Below, in pieces: positions 44,144-50,919 of a stretch of DNA of 64,000 bases; position 1 is the first letter of the stretch; the number at the start of each line of letters is the position of its first letter. The notes under the pieces were generated by a model. It made no database searches. It saw nothing but the letters and a program-made list of their open reading frames with translations, and was not told the origin of the DNA. The translations under genes and the position numbers were made by a program. Location of the stretch: positions 34,363 to 98,362 of the forward strand of contig NZ_QPMK01000018.1 of assembly GCF_003344785.1 (NCBI RefSeq). Reading direction: 5' to 3'. The stretch is from Thalassococcus profundi (lineage in GTDB: Bacteria; Pseudomonadota; Alphaproteobacteria; Rhodobacterales; Rhodobacteraceae).

Positions 44144-44755
44144 ATGCACATCGTCGACGGCGCCTTGTCCAACCCGGTTGTCATCGGCGGCGCGCTGGCT
44201 GCCGCCGGGGGCGTTGCGAAGGGGTTGAGATCGCTCGACCTGGAGAGCATTCCGACCGCCGGGGTGCTCTCGGCCAGCTTTTTCGTGGCCTCGCTGATCC
44301 ATGTGCCGATCGGCCCGACTTCGGTGCATCTGATTCTGAACGGTCTGGCCGGGCTTCTGCTCGGCTGGGCCGCTTTCCCGGCGTTGTTCGTGGGGCTGCT
44401 GCTTCAGGCCGTCTTCATCGGCTTCGGCGGGCTGACGGTGCTCGGGATCAACACCCTGAACATCGCGTTGCCGGCCGTCATGGCCGGACTGCTCTTCCGT
44501 CCGATGATCGGGCGCGGAGTGCCCGTCGCGGGTGCCGTCTGGGGTGGCCTTGGCGGCGTCTTCGCGATCGCGGCAACGACGATCATGGTCGGTGCATCGC
44601 TGGCTTTGTCCGGAGACCAGTTTCTGCCCGCCGCAAAGCTTGTGTTGTTCGCACATATCCCGGTCATGGTCATCGAGGCTTTTCTGACCGGCTTTGCCGT
44701 ATTGCTGGCCCGCAAGGTCAAACCTGAGCTTTTCACGAGGGAGACCGCAGCATGA
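44144..44755 (+). CDS. cbiM: CbiM/NikM substrate-specific component of a cobalt ECF transporter
   Basis: Membrane metal-binding subunit of an ECF-type importer, 203 residues. The N-terminus MHIVDGALS contains the exposed His2 and the acidic residue that coordinate the metal after removal of Met in this family. Hydrophobic segments follow (for example IHVPIGPTSVHLILNGLAGL with conserved His residues, and GGLTVLGINTLNIALPAVMA). It overlaps the broken accessory gene by four bases (ATGA). The usual partner CbiN is absent; DUF4198 and NikL-like genes take its place. Confidence 0.9.
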   Translation: MHIVDGALSNPVVIGGALAAAGGVAKGLRSLDLESIPTAGVLSASFFVASLIHVPIGPTSVHLILNGLAGLLLGWAAFPALFVGLLLQAVFIGFGGLTVLGINTLNIALPAVMAGLLFRPMIGRGVPVAGAVWGGLGGVFAIAATTIMVGASLALSGDQFLPAAKLVLFAHIPVMVIEAFLTGFAVLLARKVKPELFTRETAA

Positions 44756-45399
44756 GACGTTTGACCCTCATTCTGATGGTTCTTTGCGCCCCGCTGCCCG
44801 CCATGGCGCACAAGCTGATTGCCGGGGTCTTCGCGTCGGGGAGTTCGATCGAAGGCGAGATCGGGTTTTCCAACGGTGACATGGCGACGGACCAGTAGGT
44901 GATTGTCACCGGGCCGGATGGCGCGGAACTGGGCCGGGCGGTGACTGATGCCGACGGTTTCTTTGTCTACACGCCGACGGCGCCGGTCGCGCATACCTTC
45001 TTTGCCGACCTGGGCGCGGGGCACGTGGCCGAGGTCTTTATGCCTGCCGAGGACGTGGCGCGGATCATGGGCGTCGCCTCAACCACCCCGGCCACGCCCG
45101 AGCCGGTCCCGGACGAACCCGCCGCCAAGGGCGGGATCACTGTCGCCGCCTTGACCGACGCGGAGCGCCAGGCCATTGCCCAAGCGGTGCGTGACGAGAT
45201 GCGCCCGCTCCGCCGGGAGATCGCCGCCTATCGCGAGCACAACGATTTCCAGACAATCCTCGGTGGGATCGGCTATATTGTCGGGTTGTTCGGACTGGGC
45301 TTTTATCTGGCCGCGCGGCGCAGGCTGGCCGTCTGGTGGCGCACGCTCTGGGACCCCGGGAAAAGACGCTGTCCGAGCGGGACGGCCGATCCGGCCTGA
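44752..45399 (+). pseudogene. NikL/CbiL-like accessory membrane protein with in-frame amber codon
   Basis: From the ATG overlapping the cbiM stop: signal-like MRRLTLILMVLCAPLPAMAH, then KLIAGVFASGSSIEGEIGFS, then MATDQ and a TAG at 44896-44898 (codon 49), after which the frame continues VIVTGPDGAELGRAVTDADG. The C-terminal part has a membrane helix (IGYIVGLFGLGFYLAARRRL). This is the layout of NikL: signal peptide, beta-sandwich domain, one membrane anchor. All 216 codons are in frame except the stop. The remaining open part could start at a GTG at 44899 but would lack the signal peptide, so I call it broken. Confidence 0.75.
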
Positions 45400-46112
45400 T
45401 CGTTCCGCTCGATCCGCGCATGCGCATCGTCATGGCCAGTGTGTTCGGCGTGGTCACCGTGGCCTTGTCCTCGATTGCCGCGCTGGCCGCAGCTTTGGCG
45501 GTGTCGTTGAGCCTGATGGCGGTCTCGGGCCTGCCGCCACGCCAGACCCTCAAGCGTATGGCGATGATGGACGGGTTCATTGTCCTTATGCTGGTGCTCT
45601 TGCCGTTCTCGATTCCGGGCGATCCCATTCTGACCGTTTGGGGCTTTGCGGCGTCCTGGCAGGGGCTTTGGCAAGCGGTCGAGATTGCCCTGACGGCCAA
45701 CGCCGTGATCCTTGCCCTGATGGTGCTGGTCGGCACGATGGAATCGGTGACGCTGGGCCATGCGCTGCACCGGCTGCGCTGCCCGGAAGCGCTTGTAAAT
45801 CTGTTGATGTTCACGGTGCGCTACATCGAGGTTCTGCGCGAGGAATACCTGCGCCTGCGCGGCGCGATGAGGGTGCGCGGGTTTCGGCCCGGCACCAATT
45901 GGCACACCTATCGCAGCTTCGGGTATCTCGTCGGGATGATGCTGGTTAGGGCCATCGAACGATCCGAGCGGATCCTGGGAGCGATGAAATGCCGGGGGTA
46001 CACCGGGCGTATGCTTCTATTGCAGGAATATTCTCTGACCCGGCCGGATATCGTCTTTGCCGCCGGGCTGTCGGCGATCTGCCTGTCGTTGCTGGCGTTC
46101 GATCTGTCATGA
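45336..46112 (+). CDS. cbiQ: CbiQ, transmembrane T-component of the cobalt ECF transporter
   Basis: Membrane coupling subunit of 258 residues. The start is a GTG at 45336 inside the 3' end of the accessory gene (64-bp overlap); it is the best candidate upstream of GLIVPLDPRMRIVMASVFGV. Membrane segments follow at about 30-65, 78-100 and 115-140. The two coupling motifs are present as RLRGAMRVRGFRPG and SERILGAMKCRGYTG (the A-R-G pattern of T-components). It overlaps cbiO by four bases. The overlap with the broken gene does not damage cbiQ. Confidence 0.85.
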   Translation: MAHALGPREKTLSERDGRSGLIVPLDPRMRIVMASVFGVVTVALSSIAALAAALAVSLSLMAVSGLPPRQTLKRMAMMDGFIVLMLVLLPFSIPGDPILTVWGFAASWQGLWQAVEIALTANAVILALMVLVGTMESVTLGHALHRLRCPEALVNLLMFTVRYIEVLREEYLRLRGAMRVRGFRPGTNWHTYRSFGYLVGMMLVRAIERSERILGAMKCRGYTGRMLLLQEYSLTRPDIVFAAGLSAICLSLLAFDLS

Positions 46113-46759
46113 CGCTGATTGCTCTGCATGACATCTGCTTCGCCTATCCGGGTCAGCCGCCGGTATTGAATGGTGCAAACCTGCAATTGAAGCCGGGGCA
46201 AAGGCTGGCGCTGACCGGGCCGAACGGATCGGGCAAGTCCACCCTGCTGCGGATCACGCTGGGGTTGCAGCGTCCGACATCGGGCACCGTGACGCTATTC
46301 GGAGCGCCGCGTCGCGCAGAGGCCGATTTCCAAGAGGTGCGCCGGCGCGTCGGACTGGTCTTCCAGGATCCCGACGATCAGCTCTTTTGTCCCACCGTCG
46401 CCGAGGACATCGCCTTTGGCCCCCGGAACCTTGGAAGGACGCGGGACGAGGCCTTGGCCATCGTCGACCGGGTGCTGGGGGATCTGGACCTTTTGCACCT
46501 GAAGGATCGGATCACGCACAAGCTTTCGGGCGGTGAAAAACGGCTTGTGACACTGGCCACCGTCCTGGCGATGGCTCCCGACGTCTTGCTGCTGGATGAG
46601 CCGACAAATGCGCTGGACACGAAGAACGAGGCGCGGTTGCTGGACTTCCTGCAGTCCCTGCCGCAAGCCATCCTGCTGGTCAGCCATTCGCCGGCCTTCC
46701 GCGAGGCGCTTGCCCCGGACCGGCTGGAGGTTCAGGACGGGCGTCTGATCCGGACGTGA
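46109..46759 (+). CDS. cbiO: CbiO, ATPase of the cobalt ECF transporter
   Basis: Cytosolic ATPase of 216 residues. Walker A is GPNGSGKSTLLRITLGLQRP, the Q-loop VGLVFQDPDDQLFCPTVAED (DDQLF is the ECF-ATPase signature), the ABC motif LSGGEKRLVTLATVL, Walker B LLLDEPTNALD and the switch His LVSHS. It is shorter than many CbiO proteins (about 270) because the C-terminal extension is missing, as in NikO. It is the last gene of the operon; an operator-like repeat and an IS3-family remnant follow. Confidence 0.9.
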   Translation: MTLIALHDICFAYPGQPPVLNGANLQLKPGQRLALTGPNGSGKSTLLRITLGLQRPTSGTVTLFGAPRRAEADFQEVRRRVGLVFQDPDDQLFCPTVAEDIAFGPRNLGRTRDEALAIVDRVLGDLDLLHLKDRITHKLSGGEKRLVTLATVLAMAPDVLLLDEPTNALDTKNEARLLDFLQSLPQAILLVSHSPAFREALAPDRLEVQDGRLIRT

Positions 46760-46772
46760 CGGGCTTGACTTG

Positions 46773-46792
46773 ATAACCCCCCTGGGGGGATA
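46773..46792. promoter_or_regulatory. C6-T-G6 palindrome, candidate metal-regulator operator
   Basis: CCCCCC-T-GGGGGG with AT-rich flanks (GATAA on the left and ATAT on the right, the right flank running one base into the insertion sequence). This G/C-tract palindrome resembles operators of CsoR/RcnR-family copper, nickel or cobalt repressors. No gene follows because the IS3 remnant begins at 46793, so it may have belonged to a lost metal-efflux gene. Confidence 0.45.
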
Positions 46793-46816
46793 TGGCCTGC
46801 TGCCTGTTTCATGGAC
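46793..46816. repeat. Left inverted repeat of the IS3-family element
   Basis: TGGCCTGCTGCCTGTTTCAT and the following GGAC; complements the right end at 47688-47711 at 20 of 24 positions. Begins with the TG typical of IS3-family ends. Confidence 0.75.
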
Positions 46817-46822
46817 GGCAGT

Positions 46823-47364
46823 TTAAGCTTTCACAGCTCTCTCCTCGAACGTGATGCGGCTTGGATAGCCGATGGTCGAGGGCCGACGCTGCAGATTGTA
46901 GAAGTGCTCAATGCAGTCGAAGACATCTGCGCGTGCCTGTTTCCTCGTGCGGTAGGTTTTCCGCCTGACCCGTTCGGTTTTCAGCGAAGAGAAGAAGCTC
47001 TCCATCGCGGCGTTGTCCCAGACATTTCCCGATCGGCTCATTGAACGGGTGATGCCGTGATCAGCCATCAGCCTTTGGAACGGCTCGCTGGTGTATTGGG
47101 CGGGTTCAATCGCTCGACTCAATGCAACCCGCAGGAATAGCCCTCTTCAAGAAGATCGTGCCAGATCCGTCGAGCACCATGGGTCGGGTCCGATCGCAGA
47201 AAGCGCGCACGGATCGCCGCCGACAGCTCCTCGTCGCGGATCGACCGGTCGCTGCGTGCCCGCGTCAGCCAGGCATGGAAACCGCTCCGACACACACCGA
47301 GCGCGTCACACATCCAACTGACCGGCCAGCCCCCTCGGTGCTTCGCCACAAACCCAAACATCAC
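46823..47364 (-). pseudogene. IS3-family OrfB transposase, catalytic core deleted
   Basis: The N-terminal part reads MMFGFVAKHRGGWPVSWMCD and ends EEGYSCGLH with a TGA at the place where CGA (Arg) is expected. The C-terminal part (YTSEPFQRLMADHGITRSMS, then NVWDNAAMESFFSSLKTERV) retains the last catalytic Glu of the DDE triad. The two catalytic Asp residues and the sequence between are gone, and the parts are in different frames. The protein cannot be active. It starts four bases inside orfA, the usual IS3 arrangement. Confidence 0.85.
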
Positions 47365-47651
47365 AACTGGTCCCTGGCGAAGTAGGCCGCGGCCTTTTTT
47401 GGAATGTCCCGCTCCGCCTTCAGTCTCGACACTTCGCGCCGCAGGTTCCCGAGCTCTTCCCGTTCCGGGGTGAGCTTGCCGTGACCGGGGAAGGCAGCTG
47501 ACCCGTCTGTCTCAGATGCCCGAACCCAACGGAGAAGAAAAGTGGCATGTATTCCAAGATCCCTCGAAGCCTGCGCCGTGCTGACGCCACGCTTCGTCAT
47601 CAACCCTACCGCTCCCTGCCTGAACGCGCGGCTGAATGTTCTTCTCGTCAT
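47361..47651 (-). CDS. IS3-family OrfA, transposase DNA-binding subunit
   Basis: Intact 96-residue protein: a helix-turn-helix (SRAFRQGAVGLMTKRGVSTA, then QASRDLGIHATFLLRWVRA) and a leucine-zipper-like coil (ELGNLRREVSRLKAERDIPK) ending KKAAAYFARDQL. In active elements it is produced alone or, after frameshifting, as an OrfAB fusion. With OrfB deleted it could at most repress or bind the element's ends. Confidence 0.8.
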   Translation of the reverse strand: MTRRTFSRAFRQGAVGLMTKRGVSTAQASRDLGIHATFLLRWVRASETDGSAAFPGHGKLTPEREELGNLRREVSRLKAERDIPKKAAAYFARDQL

Positions 47652-47687
47652 GTAGAGTCTCCAGTTTCATGAACACCCTATCTCGGT

Positions 47688-47711
47688 GTCCACGAACCCG
47701 GCAGCTGGCCA
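47688..47711. repeat. Right inverted repeat of the IS3-family element
   Basis: GTCCACGAACCCGGCAGCTG and the following GCCA; pairs with 46793-46816. The E1-beta fragment begins immediately after it. Confidence 0.75.
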
Positions 47712-47911
47712 AACAGTGCGGCGGCGGGAGCGGCGCTGACCGGGCTCCATCCGGTGGCCGAGCTGATGTTCGTCGATTTCATCGGCGTCTGCCTGAACCA
47801 GATCTACCACCAGGCAACCAGGTTCGGCTACATGTTCGGCGACAGGGCACGCACGCCGATGGTGATCCGCACCATGGGCGGAACAGGGATGCGGGCCGCC
47901 GCCAGGCACGC
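47712..47911 (+). pseudogene. Fragment of a TPP-dependent dehydrogenase E1 beta subunit
   Basis: In frame the strand reads NSAAAGAALTGLHPVAELMF, then VDFIGVCLNQIYHQATRFGY, MFGDRARTPMVIRTMGG and MRAAARHA. This matches the middle of E1 beta subunits of the acetoin/pyruvate dehydrogenase type (GAALTGLRPVVEIMFMDF region). About 65 residues remain; the 5' end is cut exactly at the IS end and the 3' end joins an SDR fragment. Confidence 0.8.
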
Positions 47912-47919
47912 AATAGACC

Positions 47920-48018
47920 GCGGACATGGCGGCGCTCGTCGTACTTGTCAGTTCGCCTGGCGCCTGCAACACCGGCGGCCAGTGCATTCATGTGGATGGC
48001 GGCGCACTTCCGACCTAG
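47920..48018 (+). pseudogene. C-terminal fragment of a short-chain dehydrogenase/reductase
   Basis: Reads ADMAALVVLVSSPGACNTGG, then QCIHVDGGALPT and TAG at 48016-48018. This is the last 32 residues of a classical SDR (GQxxxVDGG is the family C-terminal motif). It follows the E1-beta fragment within about 10 bases but in a different frame, so two unrelated genes have been joined by deletion. The stop overlaps the end of the convergent permease gene. Confidence 0.8.
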
Positions 48019-49089
48019 CTGTCCCGGCCCTCCTTGTATCCGAAGCCGACCTTGCCGGTGCGCATCAGGGCGAACATCAGTGCGAGGCAGAACAGAACCC
48101 CCGCGTTCACCAGCGCAGCGATGGCGTAGAGTTCCGGCTTTATGCCGAAGCGCAGCGAGCCCCAGGCCACGGACGGCATCGTGGGTACCGCGCCCAGCGT
48201 GTAAAACGAGATGTCCAGGTTGTTGAACGACAGGATGAAGGTGACGATGAAGGCGCCCAGCAGCGCCGGCCAGATGTTGGGCAAGGTGATCTCCAAGAAG
48301 GTGCGTACCGGCCCCGCGCCGAAAACCATGGCCGCGTCGTCGAGCTTCCAATTGTAGCGAAATAGCCGGGTGGCGATGATCAGCATGGCATAGGTAAAGG
48401 CGCACACGGCATTGGCCAGGATCGCCGACCAGAGGTTGCCCGGGATGTCGAGGAACAGGCCGTTCAGGATCAGCGTCGAGATGCCCATCAGGACGTCGGC
48501 CACGAAGAGGGGGGCGACGAAGAGCAGGAGAATGGCGGCCTTGTAGCGCGAGCGGTACTTCAGGATGCTGAGGACGGCCAGTGTGGCCAGGGCCGTGGCG
48601 ATGCCCTGGGCGACGGTGCGGGACAGGCGAAAGACCTGGGTGCTGTCCAGAACGGCAATAACGAGGATCAGCGAACTGACGGAAGTGCCGGTGATCGTCA
48701 GGACCAGGAGCGCGAAGATCAGCGACGGAATGGCCATCAGAACATCGACCGCCCGGCTGGCGATCATGTCGAACCAGCCGCCCAAGGTCGCGGCCAGCAG
48801 GCCGAAGGTCGCGCCCAGCAGAAAGGCGAGTGCCGTCGTCAGCAGGGCGATCCCGACGGTATTGCGCGCACCGTAGATCATACGCGACAGCACGTCCCGG
48901 CCAAGCGCATCCGTGCCCAGGTAATAGGGTGCGGCTCAGGGGCTGTACTGCGGGCCGACCACCTCGAATTCGGGGTAGGGGGCAAGAACCGGTGCGAAGA
49001 TGGCGATCAGGGCGATCAACGTCACGATGACGATGCCGAACCAGGCCGAAAGCGGCGCCTCGCCGAGTTTTTTTCAGGAACAGCGTCAT
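48015..49089 (-). pseudogene. Dpp-type ABC permease (DppC-like), decayed
   Basis: The body (LSRMIYGARNTVGIALLTTA to LMRTGKVGFGYKEGRDS) is a normal DppC-like permease. The N-terminal part is disrupted twice. MTLFLKK is followed by A7 (49068-49074, T7 on the plus strand) where A6 would continue LGEAPLSAWFGIVIVTLIAL; then codon 48936-48938 is TGA in VVGPQYSP*AAPYYLGTDAL. Repairing both restores the usual leader with the TDALGRDVLSRM motif. It would pair with the permease at 49096. A shortened protein could begin at a GTG at 48893 but would lack the first membrane helix. Confidence 0.8.
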
Positions 49090-49095
49090 CGGCGA

Positions 49096-50073
49096 TTACC
49101 TCGGGTGGAGCAGGCGGGGGTTGGCGATGATCGACAGGATGTCCGCGGCCATGTTCAGCAGGATGTACGTGGCGGCGAAGATCAGGCAGGCGGCCTGCAC
49201 GATCGGCATGTCCCGGTTCGAGACCGCATCCACCAGCAGCTGCCCGAGGCCCGGATAGACGAAGACCACTTCGACCAGCACCACGCCGACGACGAGATAG
49301 GCGAGGTTCAGCGCCACCACGTTGATGATCGGCGCGACGGCGTTCGGCAGGGCATGGACAGAGATCACCCGCCAGCGCCGCATGCCCTTGAGATGCGCCA
49401 TCTCGATGTACGGAAGGGCCAGCAGGTTGATGATCGCGGCGCGGGTCATCCGCATCATATGCGCCACCACGATCAAGGTCAGGGTCAGGGCGGGCAGGAA
49501 GGTGCGGTAGAGCCGTTCGCCGAGCCCCGTCGACGCATCGACGCTGGCCAGGCTGGGGAACCAGCCGAATATGACCGAAAACAGCAGTACCAGGATGTAG
49601 GCGACGAAGAATTCCGGGAACGAGATCGCCGCGAGCGTGGCGCCGGAGACCGTCTTGTCAAAAGCCGAATTGCGGTAGAGCGCCGCCAGCATCCCCAGGA
49701 TGATGGCGATCGGCACGGCGATCAGCGCGGCATACCCGGCCAGAAAGAAGGTGTTCCCGGCGCGTTGCGCAATCAGTTCCGAGATCGGTCGCTGGTTGGA
49801 CAGCGACACGCCGAAATCGCCCTGAACGGCGTTGGCAAGCCAGTCCAGGTAGCGCATGTGCACCGGCCCGTTCAGGTTGAAACGCTCCTTGAATGCGGCG
49901 ATGGTTTCCTCGGTGGCCGATTGTCCAAGCGTTTCCGTCGCGATGTCGCCGGGCAGCAGTTCGATGGCCGAAAAGATCAGCACGCTGACGATCAGCAGCG
50001 TCAGGATCCCCATGCCGAGCCGGGACAGTATGATCTTGAGAATGGGCGACAAGGGCTCGATCCTATTGTCCAC
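49096..50073 (-). CDS. Dpp-type ABC permease (DppB-like)
   Basis: Inner-membrane permease of 325 residues, six membrane segments. It has the DppB periplasmic region (FNLNGPVHMRYLDWLANAVQ, then GDFGVSLSNQRPI), the EAA loop (LPYIEMAHLKGMRRWRVISV) and the C-terminal ADILSIIANPRLLHPR. The assigned start is a GTG at 50073. It is six bases upstream of the decayed partner. No binding protein or ATPase remains in this locus, so the transporter is incomplete here. It is divergent from hutC, which suggests the lost system imported histidine or a related compound. Confidence 0.8.
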   Translation of the reverse strand: MDNRIEPLSPILKIILSRLGMGILTLLIVSVLIFSAIELLPGDIATETLGQSATEETIAAFKERFNLNGPVHMRYLDWLANAVQGDFGVSLSNQRPISELIAQRAGNTFFLAGYAALIAVPIAIILGMLAALYRNSAFDKTVSGATLAAISFPEFFVAYILVLLFSVIFGWFPSLASVDASTGLGERLYRTFLPALTLTLIVVAHMMRMTRAAIINLLALPYIEMAHLKGMRRWRVISVHALPNAVAPIINVVALNLAYLVVGVVLVEVVFVYPGLGQLLVDAVSNRDMPIVQAACLIFAATYILLNMAADILSIIANPRLLHPR

Positions 50074-50189
50074 TCTTATTTCATTATGTATACCATTATC
50101 GAGGTCTACAGTCTCCTGTACACCCGAAGTTCGGATAGCTGGGTTGGTCTATTGGTTAGATTGGCTGAAGAAACAAAGGGACAACGCCA

Positions 50190-50879
50190 ATGACCGTGAC
50201 CTTCAAGGATGTCAAAGCGGACCTTCTCGATCAGATCGCGCGCGGCGTCATGGCTCCTGGCACGCTGATGCCGAACGAGATGGACCTTGCGGAAACCTAC
50301 GGCTGCGCCCGCGCCACGGTCAATCGGGCGATGCGCGAACTGGCGGACGAAGGGATCGTCGAGCGCAAGCGCAAGGCGGGCACGCGGGTTCGCAAGGCAC
50401 CGATCCGGCAGGCCCGCTTTTCGATTCCGATCGTGCGCGAAGAAATCGAGGCGCAGGGGGCGGAGTACCGCTATGCGCTGATCGACAGGACGGTTGCGGA
50501 GGTGCCGGACTGGCTGCGCGGGCGTCTTGCTCTGACGCCGGGGCAACAGGTCGTGCGCGTGGTCTGCATGCATTGGGCCGACGGCATGCCGTATCAGCAT
50601 GAGGAGCGTTGGATCAATCCCGAGGTCGTTCCGTCGGTGCTCAGGGCCGACTTCTCCGCAAGTGGTCCGAACGAATGGCTGCTCGCCGAGATCCCGTTCT
50701 CCAATGCCGAAATCAGCTTCATGGCGGTGGAGGCGACCCAGGATCTTGCCGATCACATGGGATGCTTTGCCGGAAATGCCCTGTTCCGCACCGAACGTAC
50801 GACTTGGCTCAGGGAACGGGCGATCACCTTGGTCAGGCTGACGTATCGGCGCGGCCACAGGATGACGACCAAATACTGA
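50190..50879 (+). CDS. hutC: Histidine utilisation repressor HutC
   Basis: GntR/UTRA repressor of 229 residues. The winged helix is at about 8-68 (LMPNEMDLAETYGCARATVN, then RAMRELADEGIVERKRKAGT), and the UTRA domain follows with the HutC-typical PNEWLLAEIPFSNAEISFMA and MGCFAGNALFRTERTTWLRE. Urocanate is the known inducer of HutC. It is convergent with hutU (40 bp apart) and divergent from the DppB-like permease. The 116-bp divergent spacer holds short palindromes (GTATAC at 50088-50093, TGTACA at 50117-50122) that may be degenerate operator sites. Confidence 0.88.
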   Translation: MTVTFKDVKADLLDQIARGVMAPGTLMPNEMDLAETYGCARATVNRAMRELADEGIVERKRKAGTRVRKAPIRQARFSIPIVREEIEAQGAEYRYALIDRTVAEVPDWLRGRLALTPGQQVVRVVCMHWADGMPYQHEERWINPEVVPSVLRADFSASGPNEWLLAEIPFSNAEISFMAVEATQDLADHMGCFAGNALFRTERTTWLRERAITLVRLTYRRGHRMTTKY

Positions 50880-50882
50880 CCC

Positions 50883-50904
50883 GCCGCGGCAAGGGCGCCG
50901 CGGC
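50883..50904. terminator. Hairpin between convergent hutC and hutU
   Basis: GCCGCGGC, six bases, then GCCGCGGC: an 8-bp GC stem (each arm is itself palindromic) in the 40-bp spacer between the two stops. No U-tract follows on either strand. Confidence 0.5.
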
Positions 50905-50919
50905 AGGCCAATTCGAATG

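Larger units (their letters stand above)
46793..47711 (-). mobile_element. IS3-family insertion sequence, internally deleted
   Basis: About 919 bp, bounded by 24-bp imperfect inverted repeats (20 of 24 positions match, both starting TGGCC). It carries an orfA (47361-47651) and a broken orfB. About 400 bp of the orfB catalytic core, expected between EEGYSCGLH and YTSEPFQ, are missing. There is no clear target-site duplication (ATA on the left, AAC on the right), suggesting rearrangement after insertion. It separates the cobalt transporter operon from unrelated gene fragments. Confidence 0.85.

Noticed and set aside
1554..44898. Reassigned or pyrrolysine-type TAG codons
   Set aside because: Other genes are interrupted by TAA and TGA, and normal genes here end in TAG (for example the SDR fragment at 48016 and hutF). 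Decay or errors explain all cases.
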